Source: Yinghuangia sp035454725
GTDB taxonomy: Bacteria; Actinomycetota; Actinomycetes; Streptomycetales; Streptomycetaceae
Direction of reading: 5' to 3'
NCBI RefSeq assembly: GCF_051388935.1
Contig: NZ_JBPKBI010000007.1
Coordinates: 186,001-250,000 of the forward strand
DNA length: 64,000 bases
Shown here: one piece after another, positions 54,225 through 63,640 of the stretch
How positions within the stretch are numbered: the stretch's first letter is position 1
Layout: each line of letters begins with the position of its first letter
Position numbers and translations under genes: made by a program
The notes under the pieces: model-generated
Seen by the model: only the letters and a program-made list of their open reading frames with translations
What the model was told of the DNA's origin: nothing
Databases searched by the model: none

Positions 54225-54375
54225 NNNNNNNNNNNNNNNNNNNNNNNNNNNNNNNNNNNNNNNNNNNNNNNNNNNNNNNNNNNNNNNNNNNNNNNNNNNN
54301 NNNNNNNNNNNNNNNNNNNNNNNNNNNNNNNNNNNNNNNNNNNNNNNNNNNNNNNNNNNNNNNNNNNNNNNNNNN
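54225..54375. other. Assembly gap (151 N)
   Basis: Unknown sequence holding the end of the GT2 gene and perhaps the true start of gmhB. Confidence 0.99.
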
Positions 54376-54384
54376 GTCGGTCCG

Positions 54385-54900
54385 ATGCCGCGCGCGGTGT
54401 TGTTCGACCGCGACGGCACGCTCGTGCGCGACGTGCCGTACAACGACGAGCCGGCCAAGGTCGAGGCGATGCCCGGTGCGGTCGAGGCGGTGTGGGCGCT
54501 GCGGGCGGCCGGGCTGCGTACGGCTGTGGTCAGCAACCAGTCCGGCGTCGCGCGAGGGCTGGTCGCTCCCGAGGCGCTGGCGCGGGTCAACGCCCGCGTC
54601 GACGAGATCTTCGGGCCGTTCGAGGCGTGGGAGGTGTGCACCCACGCTCCCGACGAGGACTGCGCGTGCCGCAAGCCGCGCCCCGGGCTGATCGAGGGCG
54701 CGGCGCGGCGGCTCGGCGTACGTCCCGACGAGTGCGTGGTGATCGGCGACATCGGCGCGGACGTCGAGGCGGCTCGCGCGGCAGGGGCCCGCAGCATCCT
54801 CGTGCCGACCGAGGTGACGCGGCGTCAGGAAACCGTCGGTGCGCGGCTCGCGGCGGATTTGCCGGCCGCCGCGCGCATGGTTTTGCGGGGGCTGCGGTGA
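54385..54900 (+). CDS. gmhB: D-glycero-D-manno-heptose 1,7-bisphosphate 7-phosphatase-like HAD phosphatase
   Basis: The protein is 171 aa from ATG at 54385, the first start after the gap. HAD motif I is LFDRDGTL with the nucleophile Asp. Motif II is VVSNQSG and the late motif is VIGDIGADVEAARAAG. The GmhB-type zinc loop CTHAPDEDCACRKPRPG is present and separates it from plain HisB-like proteins. It removes the 7-phosphate of heptose bisphosphate, the middle step of the ADP-heptose route. The stop overlaps the next start as GTGA. Confidence 0.9.
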   Translation: MPRAVLFDRDGTLVRDVPYNDEPAKVEAMPGAVEAVWALRAAGLRTAVVSNQSGVARGLVAPEALARVNARVDEIFGPFEAWEVCTHAPDEDCACRKPRPGLIEGAARRLGVRPDECVVIGDIGADVEAARAAGARSILVPTEVTRRQETVGARLAADLPAAARMVLRGLR

Positions 54901-56067
54901 CAGGCCCCCACGTACTCGCCGTACGCCTCGACGCACTCGGGGACGTCCTGCTCACCGGGCCGGCCGTGGGGGGGGGGGGNNNNNNNNNNNNNNNNNNNNN
55001 NNNNNNNNNNNNNNNNNNNNNNNNNNNNNNNNNNNNNNNNNNNNNNNNNNNNNNNNNNNNNNNNNNNNNNNNNNNNNNNNNNNNNNNNNNNNNNNNNNNN
55101 NNNNNNNNNNNNNNCCGCGCGCGCCGGGCGCGTCACGATGCTCGCCGGGCCGGCCGGCGCGCCCGCGGCCGAACTGCTGCCCGGCGTCGACGAGATCGTG
55201 GTGTGGGATGCGCCGTGGTCGGGTTTCTCCCCTCCCCCGGTCTCGGTACCGGACACCGAGCGCTTGGTGGCGCGGCTGCGGGAACTGCGTGCCGATTCCG
55301 CCGTCGTCTTCACCTCGTTCCACCAATCGGCTTTGCCCGCCGCCTTGTTGCTGCGGCTGGCGGGGGTGCCGCAGATCGCGGCGATCAGCGCCGACTACCC
55401 GGGCTCGCTCCTCGATGTGCGTCACCGGGTCGACGAGACCGAAGACCGTCCCGAGGCCGAGCGCGCGCTCGACCTGGCCCGCGCGGCGGGCTTCCCGCTC
55501 CCTGCGCACGACACCGGCCGTCTCGCGGTGCGCGACCGGTCGCCCGACGTGCGCGCGCTGGTCGGCGAAGGGCCGTACGTCGTGTTCCACCCCGCGGCGT
55601 CGGTGCCGGCCCGGTCGTGGTCGGCGCGTTCGTGCGCGGCGGCGGCGAAGGCCTTGGCGGCGGCGGGCCACCGCGTGGTCGTCACCGGCGCGCCGGCCGA
55701 CGCGGCCCTGACCGCCGAGGTGGCCGCGGCAGGCGGCGGCACCGACCTCGGCGGCCGTACGACCGTCGCCGAACTCGCCGCGGTCCTCGCCGGCAGCGGC
55801 GTGGCGGTCGCACCGAACACCGGGCCGGCGCATCTGGCCGCGGCGGTCGGCACGCCGGTCGTGAGCCTGTTCGCGCCGGTGGTGCCGGCGGCGCGCTGGG
55901 GACCGTACGGCGTGCCGTCCGTCCTGCTCGGTGACCCGTCCGCCGCGTGCGCGGGAACGCGTGCGCGTGTGTGCCCAGTGCCCGGCCACCCCTGCCTGGA
56001 ATCGGTGACACCTCACGAAGTCGTCGTCGCCGTGGAGAAGTTGCTCATGGAAGGCGGTGCGCGGTGA
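54897..56067 (+). CDS. Glycosyltransferase family 9 (heptosyltransferase-like), interrupted by assembly gap
   Basis: GTG at 54897 begins TGPHVLAVRLDALGDVLLTGPAV, the GT9 N-terminal signature. A G-run and 135 N (54980-55114) interrupt it. The rest (from 55115) includes VVFTSFHQSALPAALLLRLAGVPQIAAIS, VVFHPAASVPARSWSA and VAVAPNTGPAHLAAAVGTPVVSLFAPV, the ADP-heptose binding half. The two sides are in different frames with the given gap length, so the real gap differs in size. It probably transfers heptose from ADP-heptose to the glycan. Confidence 0.88.
54980..55114. other. Assembly gap (135 N) after a G-run
   Basis: It follows an unbroken run of G at the end of a CCGTGGG stretch, so sequencing probably failed here. 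It lies inside the GT9 gene. Confidence 0.99.
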
Positions 56068-57029
56068 ACATCCTGTTGTGGCACGTCCACGGCTCGTGGA
56101 CCACGTCGTTCGTCCAGGGCCCGCACCGGTATCTGCTGCCCGTGCTGCCGGACCGGGGGCCGGACGGGATCGGGCGCGCGCGTACGTGGGAGTGGCCGGA
56201 CCGGGTCGTCGAGGTCCCCGCCGAGCGCCTGCGCGACCAGGACGTGGACGTGGTGGTTCTGCAACGCCCGCACGAGTACGAGTTGGTGCGCGACTGGCTG
56301 GGCCGTACCCCGGGCGTCGACGTGCCCTCGGTCTTCCTGGAGCACAACGCACCCGACGGCGACGTGCCGCTCACCCCGCACCCGATGCGCGACCGGCCGA
56401 ATCTGCCGATCGTGCACGTCACTCACTTCAACTCCCTGATGTGGGACTGCGGTTCCGCGCCGACGACCGTCGTCGAACACGGGATCGTCGACCCCGGAGC
56501 CCGCTGGACGGGCGACATCGGACGCTGCGCGGTGGTGGTCAACGAGCCCATCCGGCGTGGCCGCCACACCGGCACCGACCTGCTGCCCGACATCGCCGAC
56601 GCGCTGCCGCTGGACGTGTTCGGCATGCGGGTGGAAAAGCTCGCCGAGCATTTGGGCCTGGCCCTGGACCGGTGCCGGACGTACGAGGACCACCCGCAGG
56701 ACCGCATGCACGACGCGCTGGCCCGCCGTGCGGTCTACCTGCACCCCATGCGCTGGACTTCGCTGGGCCTGTCCCTGCTGGAGGCCATGCACCTGGGGAT
56801 GCCGGTGGTCGCCGTGGCCAGTACCGAGGCGGCGCGGGCTATCCCGCCGGGGGCGGGCACGGTCACCGCGTCCACCGCCGAACTGCGCGAGGCGGTCAGG
56901 CACTACGCCGCCGACCGCGCGGCGGCCCGGGCCGCGGGCGCCGCAGCACGCGACGCGGCGTTGGCGCGCTACGGATTGGCCCGGTTCCTCAGCGACTGGG
57001 ACGCCGTTCTGAAGGAGGCTGTGTCGTGA
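56064..57029 (+). CDS. Glycosyltransferase (GT-B, GT4-like)
   Basis: The protein is 321 aa from GTG at 56064 (GTGA overlap with the GT9 gene). The start NILLWHVHGSWTTSFVQGPHRYLLP is characteristic of a small actinobacterial family found in these heptose clusters. The C-terminal half has HDALARRAVYLHPMRWTSLGLSLLEAMHLGMPVVAVASTEA, the sugar-nucleotide site of GT4 enzymes with the EX7E-like acidic position. Cytoplasmic. Donor and acceptor unknown. Confidence 0.85.
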   Translation: MNILLWHVHGSWTTSFVQGPHRYLLPVLPDRGPDGIGRARTWEWPDRVVEVPAERLRDQDVDVVVLQRPHEYELVRDWLGRTPGVDVPSVFLEHNAPDGDVPLTPHPMRDRPNLPIVHVTHFNSLMWDCGSAPTTVVEHGIVDPGARWTGDIGRCAVVVNEPIRRGRHTGTDLLPDIADALPLDVFGMRVEKLAEHLGLALDRCRTYEDHPQDRMHDALARRAVYLHPMRWTSLGLSLLEAMHLGMPVVAVASTEAARAIPPGAGTVTASTAELREAVRHYAADRAAARAAGAAARDAALARYGLARFLSDWDAVLKEAVS

Positions 57030-58362
57030 GAATCGCCATGGTTTCGGAGCACGCCAATCCGCTGGCCACCCTCGGCGGCGCGGACGCTGGGGGCCAGAAC
57101 GTCCACGTCGCGGCGCTGTCCGCCGCATTGGCCGACCTGGGCCACCGGGTGACGGTCTACACCCGAAGAGACTCACCCGACGCCCCGACGGTGGCGGCCC
57201 TGTGCCCGGGTGTGTCCGTGCATCTGGTCGACGCCGGGCCGCCACGCCCCGTGCCCAAGGACGAACTTCTGCCCTACATACACGAGTTCGGTGACCGGCT
57301 CGCCGACCGTTTCGTGCTGAACCGGCCGCATGTGGTGCACGCGCACTTCTGGATGTCGGGTCTGGCGGCGACACGCGCGGCGGAACGCCACGCGGTGCCC
57401 CTCGTGCAGACGTACCACGCGCTCGGCAGCGTCAAGCGGCGCCACCTCGGCGCGGCGGACACCAGCCCGGCCGCGCGGATCGCGTGTGAAATGCGTGTCG
57501 GGCGCGGGGCGGCGCGCATCGTGGCGACGTGCGACGACGAGGTCGCCGAACTCGTGCGCCTCGGGCTCGACCGCGAGCACATCAGCGTGGTGCCGTGCGG
57601 TGTCGACCTGGAGCGGTTCCGCCCGGACGGACCGGTCGCCGTGCGCACCCGCCGTCGGAGACTGCTTTCGGTCGGCCGGCTCGTCGAACGCAAGGGCGTG
57701 GACCTCGCGATCCGGGCGCTCGCCGATCTCCCGGACACCGAACTAGTCGTCGCCGGGGGGCCGTCCGACGGCGACGTGCACGACGACCCCGAAGCGCGCC
57801 GTCTGCTGGCCATCGCGGAGGAGGCCGGCGTCGGCGACCGCGTCGTCTTGCTGGGCATCGTCGTCCGCGAGCGGATGCCGGCGCTGCTGCGCAGCGCCGA
57901 CNNNNNNNNNNNNNNNNNNNNNNNNNNNNNNNNNNNNNNNNNNNNNNNNNNNNNNNNNNNNNNNNNNNNNNNNNNNNNNNNNNNNNNNNNNNNNNNNNNN
58001 NNNNNNNNNNNNNNNNNNNNNNNNNCGTGTGCACCCCGTGGTACGAGCCGTTCGGCATCGTGCCGCTGGAGGCGATGGCCTGCGGAGTCCCGGTCGTGGC
58101 GGCGGCCGTCGGCGGGCTGTGCGACTCGGTCGTCGACGGCCGCACGGGGCTGCTCGTCCCGCCGCGTGACGTGCGGGGCCTGACGGCGGCCCTGCGGCGG
58201 CTCGCGGAAACCCCCGGGCTGGCCGAGGAGTTGGGGCGCGCGGGAGCCGCGCGAGCCAAGGCGAAGTACGGCTGGCCGCGCATCGCCAGGCAGACGGCCC
58301 AGATCTACCGCGAAGTCGTCGACCACGACCGGGCCGCCCGACGCGCGGTGGTGAGCGGATGA
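57026..58362 (+). CDS. Glycosyltransferase family 4, interrupted by assembly gap
   Basis: GTG at 57026 overlaps the previous stop as GTGA. RIAMVSEHANPLATLGGADAGGQNVHVAALS is the N-terminal domain of sucrose-phosphate-synthase-like GT4 enzymes, and VPCGVDLERFRP and LLSVGRLVERKGVDLAI are family landmarks. After 124 N (57902-58025), WYEPFGIVPLEAMACGVPVVAAAVGG carries the EX7E motif. The two sides are one base out of frame with the stated gap, so its length is approximate. It would use a nucleotide sugar made in this cluster. Confidence 0.88.
57902..58025. other. Assembly gap (124 N)
   Basis: Unknown sequence inside the GT4 gene, of approximate length because the flanking frames do not agree. 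Confidence 0.99.
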
Positions 58363-59177
58363 CGACCCGAAGGAACCGCCGCACCGCTCCCCTGGGAGGG
58401 GCGGGCCGCCATGCGCTCACCGCGTACGAATGGGCGGCGTCACCGAACGGTTCGGGCGACGGGCAGCCGCGCGTGCTGCGCGCCGAACTGCTGGCCCGGC
58501 GGCACGTGGGCGAACTGATGACCGCACTGCGCGACCCCACCGGCGATCCGGCGCGCGCTGCCCGGTGGGGCGAGATATTGGCTCCTGAACTCCGCGCTGG
58601 GGCCCGGCTGTTGGTGGCGGGCAACGGGGGCAGCGCGGCGGAGGCCCAACATCTGACGGCAGAGTTGGTGGGCCGGTACCGCGACGAGCGGCAGCCGCTG
58701 TCGGCGCTGGCGCTGCACGCGGAGACGTCAAGTGTGACGGCGATCGTGAACGACTACGGTCCCGACGAGGTGTTCGCCCGGCAGATCGAGGCACACGGCC
58801 GTTCGGGTGACACCGTCCTGTTGCTGTCGACCAGCGGCACGAGCGCGAACGTCCTCGCGGCGGCGCGCCGGGCGCACGCCCTGGACCTGCGGGTGTGGGC
58901 GCTGACCGGCCGCGCGCCGAATCCGTTGGCGGAGCTGGCGGACGACGCGCTGCGCGTGGCCGCGCGAAGTACCAGCACGGTCCAGGAGGTTCATCTCATG
59001 GCGGTGCATCTTCTGTGCGAAGGGATCGACGCGACTCTGCGCGCGGATGCGAAGGCGGGCTCAGGCCGCGGCAGAGACGGCCGGGGTTCGGACCGTACGG
59101 GCGACCGGCATCGTTCGGACGAGCACCGGCGCGCCCGGCGTTCGGGGCGATCCGCACCGGCGCGGGGGGTGACGTGA
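58359..59177 (+). CDS. gmhA: Sedoheptulose-7-phosphate isomerase-like SIS-domain protein
   Basis: The protein is 272 aa from ATG at 58359 (ATGA overlap). The SIS domain has LLVAGNGGSAAEAQHLTAELVGRY, the GmhA phosphate loop, then SSVTAIVNDYGPDEVFARQ and LLLSTSGTSANVLAAA, and STVQEVHLMAVHLLCEGID with the catalytic His. It makes D-glycero-D-manno-heptose 7-phosphate, the first step of the ADP-heptose route. The first 40 residues and the last 45 (Arg-, Asp- and Ser-rich) are extra and look disordered. Confidence 0.9.
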   Translation: MTTRRNRRTAPLGGAGRHALTAYEWAASPNGSGDGQPRVLRAELLARRHVGELMTALRDPTGDPARAARWGEILAPELRAGARLLVAGNGGSAAEAQHLTAELVGRYRDERQPLSALALHAETSSVTAIVNDYGPDEVFARQIEAHGRSGDTVLLLSTSGTSANVLAAARRAHALDLRVWALTGRAPNPLAELADDALRVAARSTSTVQEVHLMAVHLLCEGIDATLRADAKAGSGRGRDGRGSDRTGDRHRSDEHRRARRSGRSAPARGVT

Positions 59178-60838
59178 TGGCGACGGCCCCCGATTCCGTG
59201 GTCGTGGTCGGCGACGTCCTGCTCGACCGCGACCTCGACGGCACGGTCACCCGCTTGTGCCCCGACGCCCCGGTGCCGGTGCTGGACGACCCGACCGAAT
59301 ACCCCCGCCCCGGCGGCGCCGGGCTGGCCGCACTGTTGGCCGCCTGGGACGGCTTCGACGTGACGCTGGTGACCGCGCTGGGCAAGGGCCCGGTGGCCGA
59401 ACGGCTCCGCGCGCTGCTGGCGCCGCACGTGCGCCTGGTCGAGCTGCCGCGCGACGGGGAACCCGCCGAGAAGACCCGTCTGCTCGCGGACGGGCGTGCG
59501 TTGCTGCGCGTGGACCGCCCGGGTCGCGGAGCGGTCGGCCCGGCAAGCAGTGGGGTGCGCGCGGCGTTCGCGCAGGCGGCGGCGATCCTCGTGTCCGACT
59601 ACGGCGGCGGTGTGACCGGCACCCCGGCGGTGCGGGACGCGATCGCCCTGCGGGCGGGTCGTGTGCCGGTGGTGTGGGACCCGCATCCGCGCGGCTCCGA
59701 ACCGGTGCCGGGGACGAGGGTCGTGACGCCCAATCTCGGCGAGGCCGCCAAAGCCGCGGGGGTGTCTCCCCCGTCCCGGGGACCGGGACTGCTGCGCGAG
59801 GTCGCACGGCTGGCCGGGGAGCTGCGCGAGCGGTGGGACGCGGGCGCGGTGTGCGTGACGCTCGGCGCGGGCGGCGCGGTGCTGTCGCGCGGCGCCGAGC
59901 CGTTCACCGTCCCGGCGCCTCCGGTGCGCACCGGCGATCCGTGCGGTGCCGGCGACCGGTTCGCGGCCTCGGTGTGCGGCCTGCTCGCGGCGGGCCGGAC
60001 CATGCCCGAAGCCGTCGAGGGAGCGGTGCACGCCGCGGCGGATTTCCTTGCGGCAGGCGGCGTTTCGCGTGTCGGGCACCTGCTCGCCGAAGCCTGTGCA
60101 GCCGACGGGCCCCCGAGCGCGGCAGCACACGGGACCCGTCCCGCATCGGCCCGCCGACGCGGCCACGCCGACCCCGGCACCGCCGATTCGGCGAAGAGCG
60201 CGGGCCGCTCCCCCCGCAAGCCGGTGCGGTTCGACGCGGTGGCTCCGCGGGACCCGGCGCCCGGAAACAGCGGCAGAGACTCTCCCGGCCGACCGAGCAC
60301 GCCGATTGCGGTGGGCACGGCCGGTCGCGGCCCGAACGCGGGGCGCCGTGCCGAGACGACCGCCTCCGTCGCTGCCGGGCCGACGGTCGACGCGTTGGAG
60401 CTCGTCCGCCGCGCCCGGGCGCGGGGCGGCACCATCGTCGCGACCGGCGGGTGCTTCGACCTGCTGCACGCGGGTCACATCCGTACGCTCCAGGCGGCCC
60501 GCGCACTGGGCGACTTCCTCGTGGTGTGCCTGAACTCGGACGCGTCGGTGCGGGCGCTCAAAGGCCCCCCGCGCCCGTTCCACTCGGCCGAGGACCGCGC
60601 CGAGGTGTTGCGGGCACTGGCCTGCGTGGACGCGGTCGCCGTCTTCGAGGAGGAGACCCCCGAACGCCTGATCGGCACCTTGCGCCCCCACGTGTGGGTC
60701 AAGGGCGGCGACTACGCGGCGGAGGCCCTGCCGGAGGCCGCACTCGTCGCCTCGCTCGGCGGGCAGGTGGTCACGGTGCCGTATCTCGCGGGCCGCTCGA
60801 CGACGCGGATCGCGCGGGTTGCGGCGGACGGCGGCTGA
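59177..60838 (+). CDS. hldE: Bifunctional heptose-7-phosphate kinase / heptose-1-phosphate adenylyltransferase
   Basis: The protein is 553 aa from ATG at 59177, sharing one base with the gmhA stop (TGATG). Residues 1-305 are a PfkB-type kinase (VVGDVLLDRDLDGTVTRLCPDAPVPVL, TGDPCGAGDRFAAS with catalytic Asp). Residues about 405-553 are a nucleotidyltransferase (GGCFDLLHAGHIRTLQAA, LNSDASVRALKGPPRP and VWVKGGDY). Between them lie about 95 Pro/Arg/Ser-rich residues absent from E. coli HldE. It catalyses phosphorylation at C1 and adenylylation, giving ADP-heptose. Confidence 0.93.
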   Translation: MATAPDSVVVVGDVLLDRDLDGTVTRLCPDAPVPVLDDPTEYPRPGGAGLAALLAAWDGFDVTLVTALGKGPVAERLRALLAPHVRLVELPRDGEPAEKTRLLADGRALLRVDRPGRGAVGPASSGVRAAFAQAAAILVSDYGGGVTGTPAVRDAIALRAGRVPVVWDPHPRGSEPVPGTRVVTPNLGEAAKAAGVSPPSRGPGLLREVARLAGELRERWDAGAVCVTLGAGGAVLSRGAEPFTVPAPPVRTGDPCGAGDRFAASVCGLLAAGRTMPEAVEGAVHAAADFLAAGGVSRVGHLLAEACAADGPPSAAAHGTRPASARRRGHADPGTADSAKSAGRSPRKPVRFDAVAPRDPAPGNSGRDSPGRPSTPIAVGTAGRGPNAGRRAETTASVAAGPTVDALELVRRARARGGTIVATGGCFDLLHAGHIRTLQAARALGDFLVVCLNSDASVRALKGPPRPFHSAEDRAEVLRALACVDAVAVFEEETPERLIGTLRPHVWVKGGDYAAEALPEAALVASLGGQVVTVPYLAGRSTTRIARVAADGG

Positions 60839-60839
60839 C

Positions 60840-61940
60840 GTGCCGCACGACGGGCCCGGCTCGGGAGACAGGTCGGGCAGCGACGCCGGGCGGTCCGGGG
60901 CCGGGCGCGCCGCCCGGTCGGACGACGCTGCCGGCACCGCCGCCCAACCCGCCCGGGCACACGACGCGCCCCGACCGTCCCGGCCCGTCGTGTTGGTGTC
61001 GCGGCCGCTCGGCCTCGGCGACTTCCTGACCGGCGTTCCCGCCTATCGGGCGCTGCGCGCGGCCTTTCCCGACCACGAGGTCGTGCTCGCCGCGAACGCG
61101 GCGTTCCGGGCGCTGGTCCCCCTGACGGGCGCGATCGACCGGTTGCTGCCGACGACGGAGTACGCCCCGGTGGCGTGGACCGGCCCGCGTCCGGACGTGG
61201 CCGTCGACCTGCACGGCCGGGGGCCGCAGAGCCATGACCGGCTCGCGGCGCTGCGACCGCGTCGGCTGATCGCCTTCGGCGGGCCGACCGGCGGGGGCTA
61301 CGCCGGCCCGGTATGGCGGCAGGACGAGCACGAACGAGCGCGCTGGTGCCGCCTGTTGACGGAGTCGGGGATTCCCGCGGATCCGGACGACCTCGCGTTG
61401 CGGAGGCCTCCTGCGGGCAGTGCCTGGGACGCATGGGCCGGCGCGACGGTGGTCCACCCGGGAGCGGCGTCCGCGTCGCGCCGCTGGCCGACCGTACGGT
61501 TCGCCGGGCTGGTCGCGGAGCTGTCGGCGCGGGGGCATCGGGTCGTGGTCACCGGTGGCCCCGGCGAGTCGGCGCTGGTGGACGACGTGGCGGCGGCCGG
61601 CGCGCGCCGGGCGGAGACCGCCGCGCTCACCGACCTCGCCGCACTCGTGGCAGTGGCGAGGGTCGTCGTCTGCGGCGACACGGGTGTGGCGCATCTGGCC
61701 TCGGCGTACGACCGTCCGTCAGTGCTGTTGTTCGGCCCTACACCGCCCGCCGAGTGGGGTCCGCCCGCGCGGCCCCACAACAGGGTGCTGTGGCCGGCGC
61801 CGCCGGGCTACCGGGGAGACCCGCACGGCGACCGCGTCGACCCCGTCCTCGGCGCGATCCACGTGGACGCGGTTGTGGACGCGGTGGACGAAGTGCTCGC
61901 TTGCCCTGCGGCCCGGGGGTCACACGGCCCGACCGCCTGA
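60840..61940 (+). CDS. Glycosyltransferase family 9 (heptosyltransferase-like)
   Basis: The protein is 366 aa from GTG at 60840, 1 bp after the hldE stop. After about 48 disordered residues it reads RPVVLVSRPLGLGDFLTGVPAYRALRAAFPDHEVVLA, the GT9 start. The C-terminal half has VVHPGAASASRRWPTVRFAGLVAEL and VVVCGDTGVAHLASAYDRPSVLLFGPTPPAEWGP. It is the last gene of the heptose operon and probably adds a second heptose to the acceptor. Confidence 0.9.
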   Translation: MPHDGPGSGDRSGSDAGRSGAGRAARSDDAAGTAAQPARAHDAPRPSRPVVLVSRPLGLGDFLTGVPAYRALRAAFPDHEVVLAANAAFRALVPLTGAIDRLLPTTEYAPVAWTGPRPDVAVDLHGRGPQSHDRLAALRPRRLIAFGGPTGGGYAGPVWRQDEHERARWCRLLTESGIPADPDDLALRRPPAGSAWDAWAGATVVHPGAASASRRWPTVRFAGLVAELSARGHRVVVTGGPGESALVDDVAAAGARRAETAALTDLAALVAVARVVVCGDTGVAHLASAYDRPSVLLFGPTPPAEWGPPARPHNRVLWPAPPGYRGDPHGDRVDPVLGAIHVDAVVDAVDEVLACPAARGSHGPTA

Positions 61941-62239
61941 GGGACGCACCCGTCGGGGCAGGAGGGCGCCGCGGCGCGGAACGGCGCAGGCCTGGTTGCC
62001 GGTACGGGGCCCCCGCCGGCCTGATGTTCGGCGTCACCGGCGGAAAGCTCGTCGACCGCTTCCCGCGCAAGGCCATCCCCGCGCCGAACCGGGCGGCACT
62101 CGGCTGCGTCGCGTTCGGCACGGCGACACTGATAGTGCCCGGGCTGCCCGGCGTGGGGATCTCCGGTCAACCGGGCATGCCGGGAGACCGGACGGGGCCT
62201 GCCGCGTCCGTTGGCGAGCCTCCGCCCCGAGCGGCTGCC
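61941..62239. other. 299-bp region between the heptose operon and the MFS gene
   Basis: It holds the inverted MFS fragment (62015-62155). Nothing else was recognised. Confidence 0.4.
62015..62155 (+). pseudogene. Fragment of an MFS exporter gene, inverted copy
   Basis: A 47-codon stretch (AGLMFGVTGGKLVDRFPRKA and onward, AALGCVAFGTATLIV) matches codons of the MFS gene on the opposite strand at 63188-63328. The first 57 bases are identical and the rest about 85 percent. There is no start codon with a ribosome site or matching end, so this is a dead duplicate. Confidence 0.7.
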
Positions 62240-63640
62240 TCACGCCATCGCCGGCGCCGGTTCGGCGACGCGGCGGCGGGCGGTCAGTTGCAGGCCGGCG
62301 GCGGTCGCGGCGGCGATGAACAGGCCGCCGGCGACGAGGCAGCCCCGGGCGCCCGCGGTTTCCATCAGCAGGCCGAGGAAGGGCGGCCCGATGAGTCCCC
62401 ACCCCGTGCTCAGCGTGCTCCACACACCGAGGACACGGCCGCGCATGTGCTCGGGCGGGTCCGTCTGGAGGACCGTCGTGGCCGCGGTGTCCGCGACCGA
62501 CTCCACGACGGACATGGGCACGATCAACACCGCGAGCAGCAGCAGGGTGGGCGCGAGTCCCGCGGTCGCCTGCAACAGGCCTCCGGCGCCGGCGAGTACG
62601 GCGACCAGGCGTACGGACGGTCGGCGCAGCCTGCCCGCGAGCACAGCGCCGAGCACTCCGCCGACCGCGAGGACCGTCGAGACGAGTCCGTACTCGGCTG
62701 CTCCCCCGGCGAGCGGTCCGGTGACCAGCACCGCGAGCGTCAGCGCGTAGTTGCGGCCGAGGACAGCGCTGACCGCGCAGACGGCGGCGAGCGCGACCAG
62801 GTGCGGCTGCCGCATGAAGTACGCGACACCCTCGCGTCCGGTTCCGCTCGGTCGCTTCGTAGGTGCCGAACGATCACCGTCCTGCTGCGGCGACACGGCG
62901 GCGATCCGCGAACGGCCGCGGATCGGTCGCAGGAAGAGGATCACCGCGGTGACGAATACGAACGACACGCCGTTGGCGGCGAACACCGACGCGATGCCGA
63001 GGAACCCGACCATGACCCCGGCCGAGGCGGCTCCGATCAGGCGCCCCACGCTGTGCACGACGGATCCGAGCGCGATCGCGGACGGCACGTCCTCCTCGGG
63101 CACCAGGTCGTTCCCCAGCAGCGCGCAGGCGGGGGCGTCGACGGTCGCGATGAGGCCGGTGACGGCCGCGAGGACCAGCAGCGCGGGCACGTTGAGCAGC
63201 CCTAGCACGATCAGCGCCGCCGTGCCGAACGCGACGCAGCCGAGTGCCGCCTGGCTCAGCGCGGCGATGGTCTTGCGCGGGAAGCGGTCGACGAGCTTTC
63301 CGCCGGTGACGCCGAACATCAGGCCGGCGGCGGCCTGCACCGACAGCGAGAGTCCGGTCACCGCGGCCGACCCGGTGATCTGGAAGACCAACAGATTCTG
63401 GACGGTCAGTTGCATCCACGTGCCGATGTTCGACACGGCGTTGGCGAGGGACCACCACCGCATGTCCCGGTGCCTCAGGCAGCGCCACGGCGACCGGTCG
63501 CCACGTGCCTCGCGGCGGCTGCGGGCGCCCGGCTCGACAAGGGCGTCGGCGGGGGGTCGGGGCGCCGGAAGGTCGGCGCGCGCGGGCACGTCGGGGAGTG
63601 AAACAGGCACAACTGGGCTTTCGCTGGCGTCGAGGAGCAT
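62240..63640 (-). CDS. MFS transporter (EntS/MFS_3-type exporter)
   Basis: The protein is 466 aa from ATG at 63640. After about 55 cytoplasmic residues, it has about twelve membrane segments. The first repeat holds WWSLANAVSNIGTWMQLTVQNLLVFQITGSAAVTGLS and GVTGGKLVDRFPRKTI, the A-loop signature of the MFS_3/EntS group, which exports siderophores, drugs or other small molecules. The second half has ESVADTAATTVLQTDPPEHMRGRVLGVWSTLSTGWGLIGPP. The substrate is unknown. No strong ribosome site is seen, so the start is less sure. Confidence 0.92.
   Translation of the reverse strand: MLLDASESPVVPVSLPDVPARADLPAPRPPADALVEPGARSRREARGDRSPWRCLRHRDMRWWSLANAVSNIGTWMQLTVQNLLVFQITGSAAVTGLSLSVQAAAGLMFGVTGGKLVDRFPRKTIAALSQAALGCVAFGTAALIVLGLLNVPALLVLAAVTGLIATVDAPACALLGNDLVPEEDVPSAIALGSVVHSVGRLIGAASAGVMVGFLGIASVFAANGVSFVFVTAVILFLRPIRGRSRIAAVSPQQDGDRSAPTKRPSGTGREGVAYFMRQPHLVALAAVCAVSAVLGRNYALTLAVLVTGPLAGGAAEYGLVSTVLAVGGVLGAVLAGRLRRPSVRLVAVLAGAGGLLQATAGLAPTLLLLAVLIVPMSVVESVADTAATTVLQTDPPEHMRGRVLGVWSTLSTGWGLIGPPFLGLLMETAGARGCLVAGGLFIAAATAAGLQLTARRRVAEPAPAMA

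Noticed and set aside
54970..54979. Poly-G run as a biological feature
   Set aside because: It directly borders an N gap, so it is more likely a sequencing or assembly artefact.
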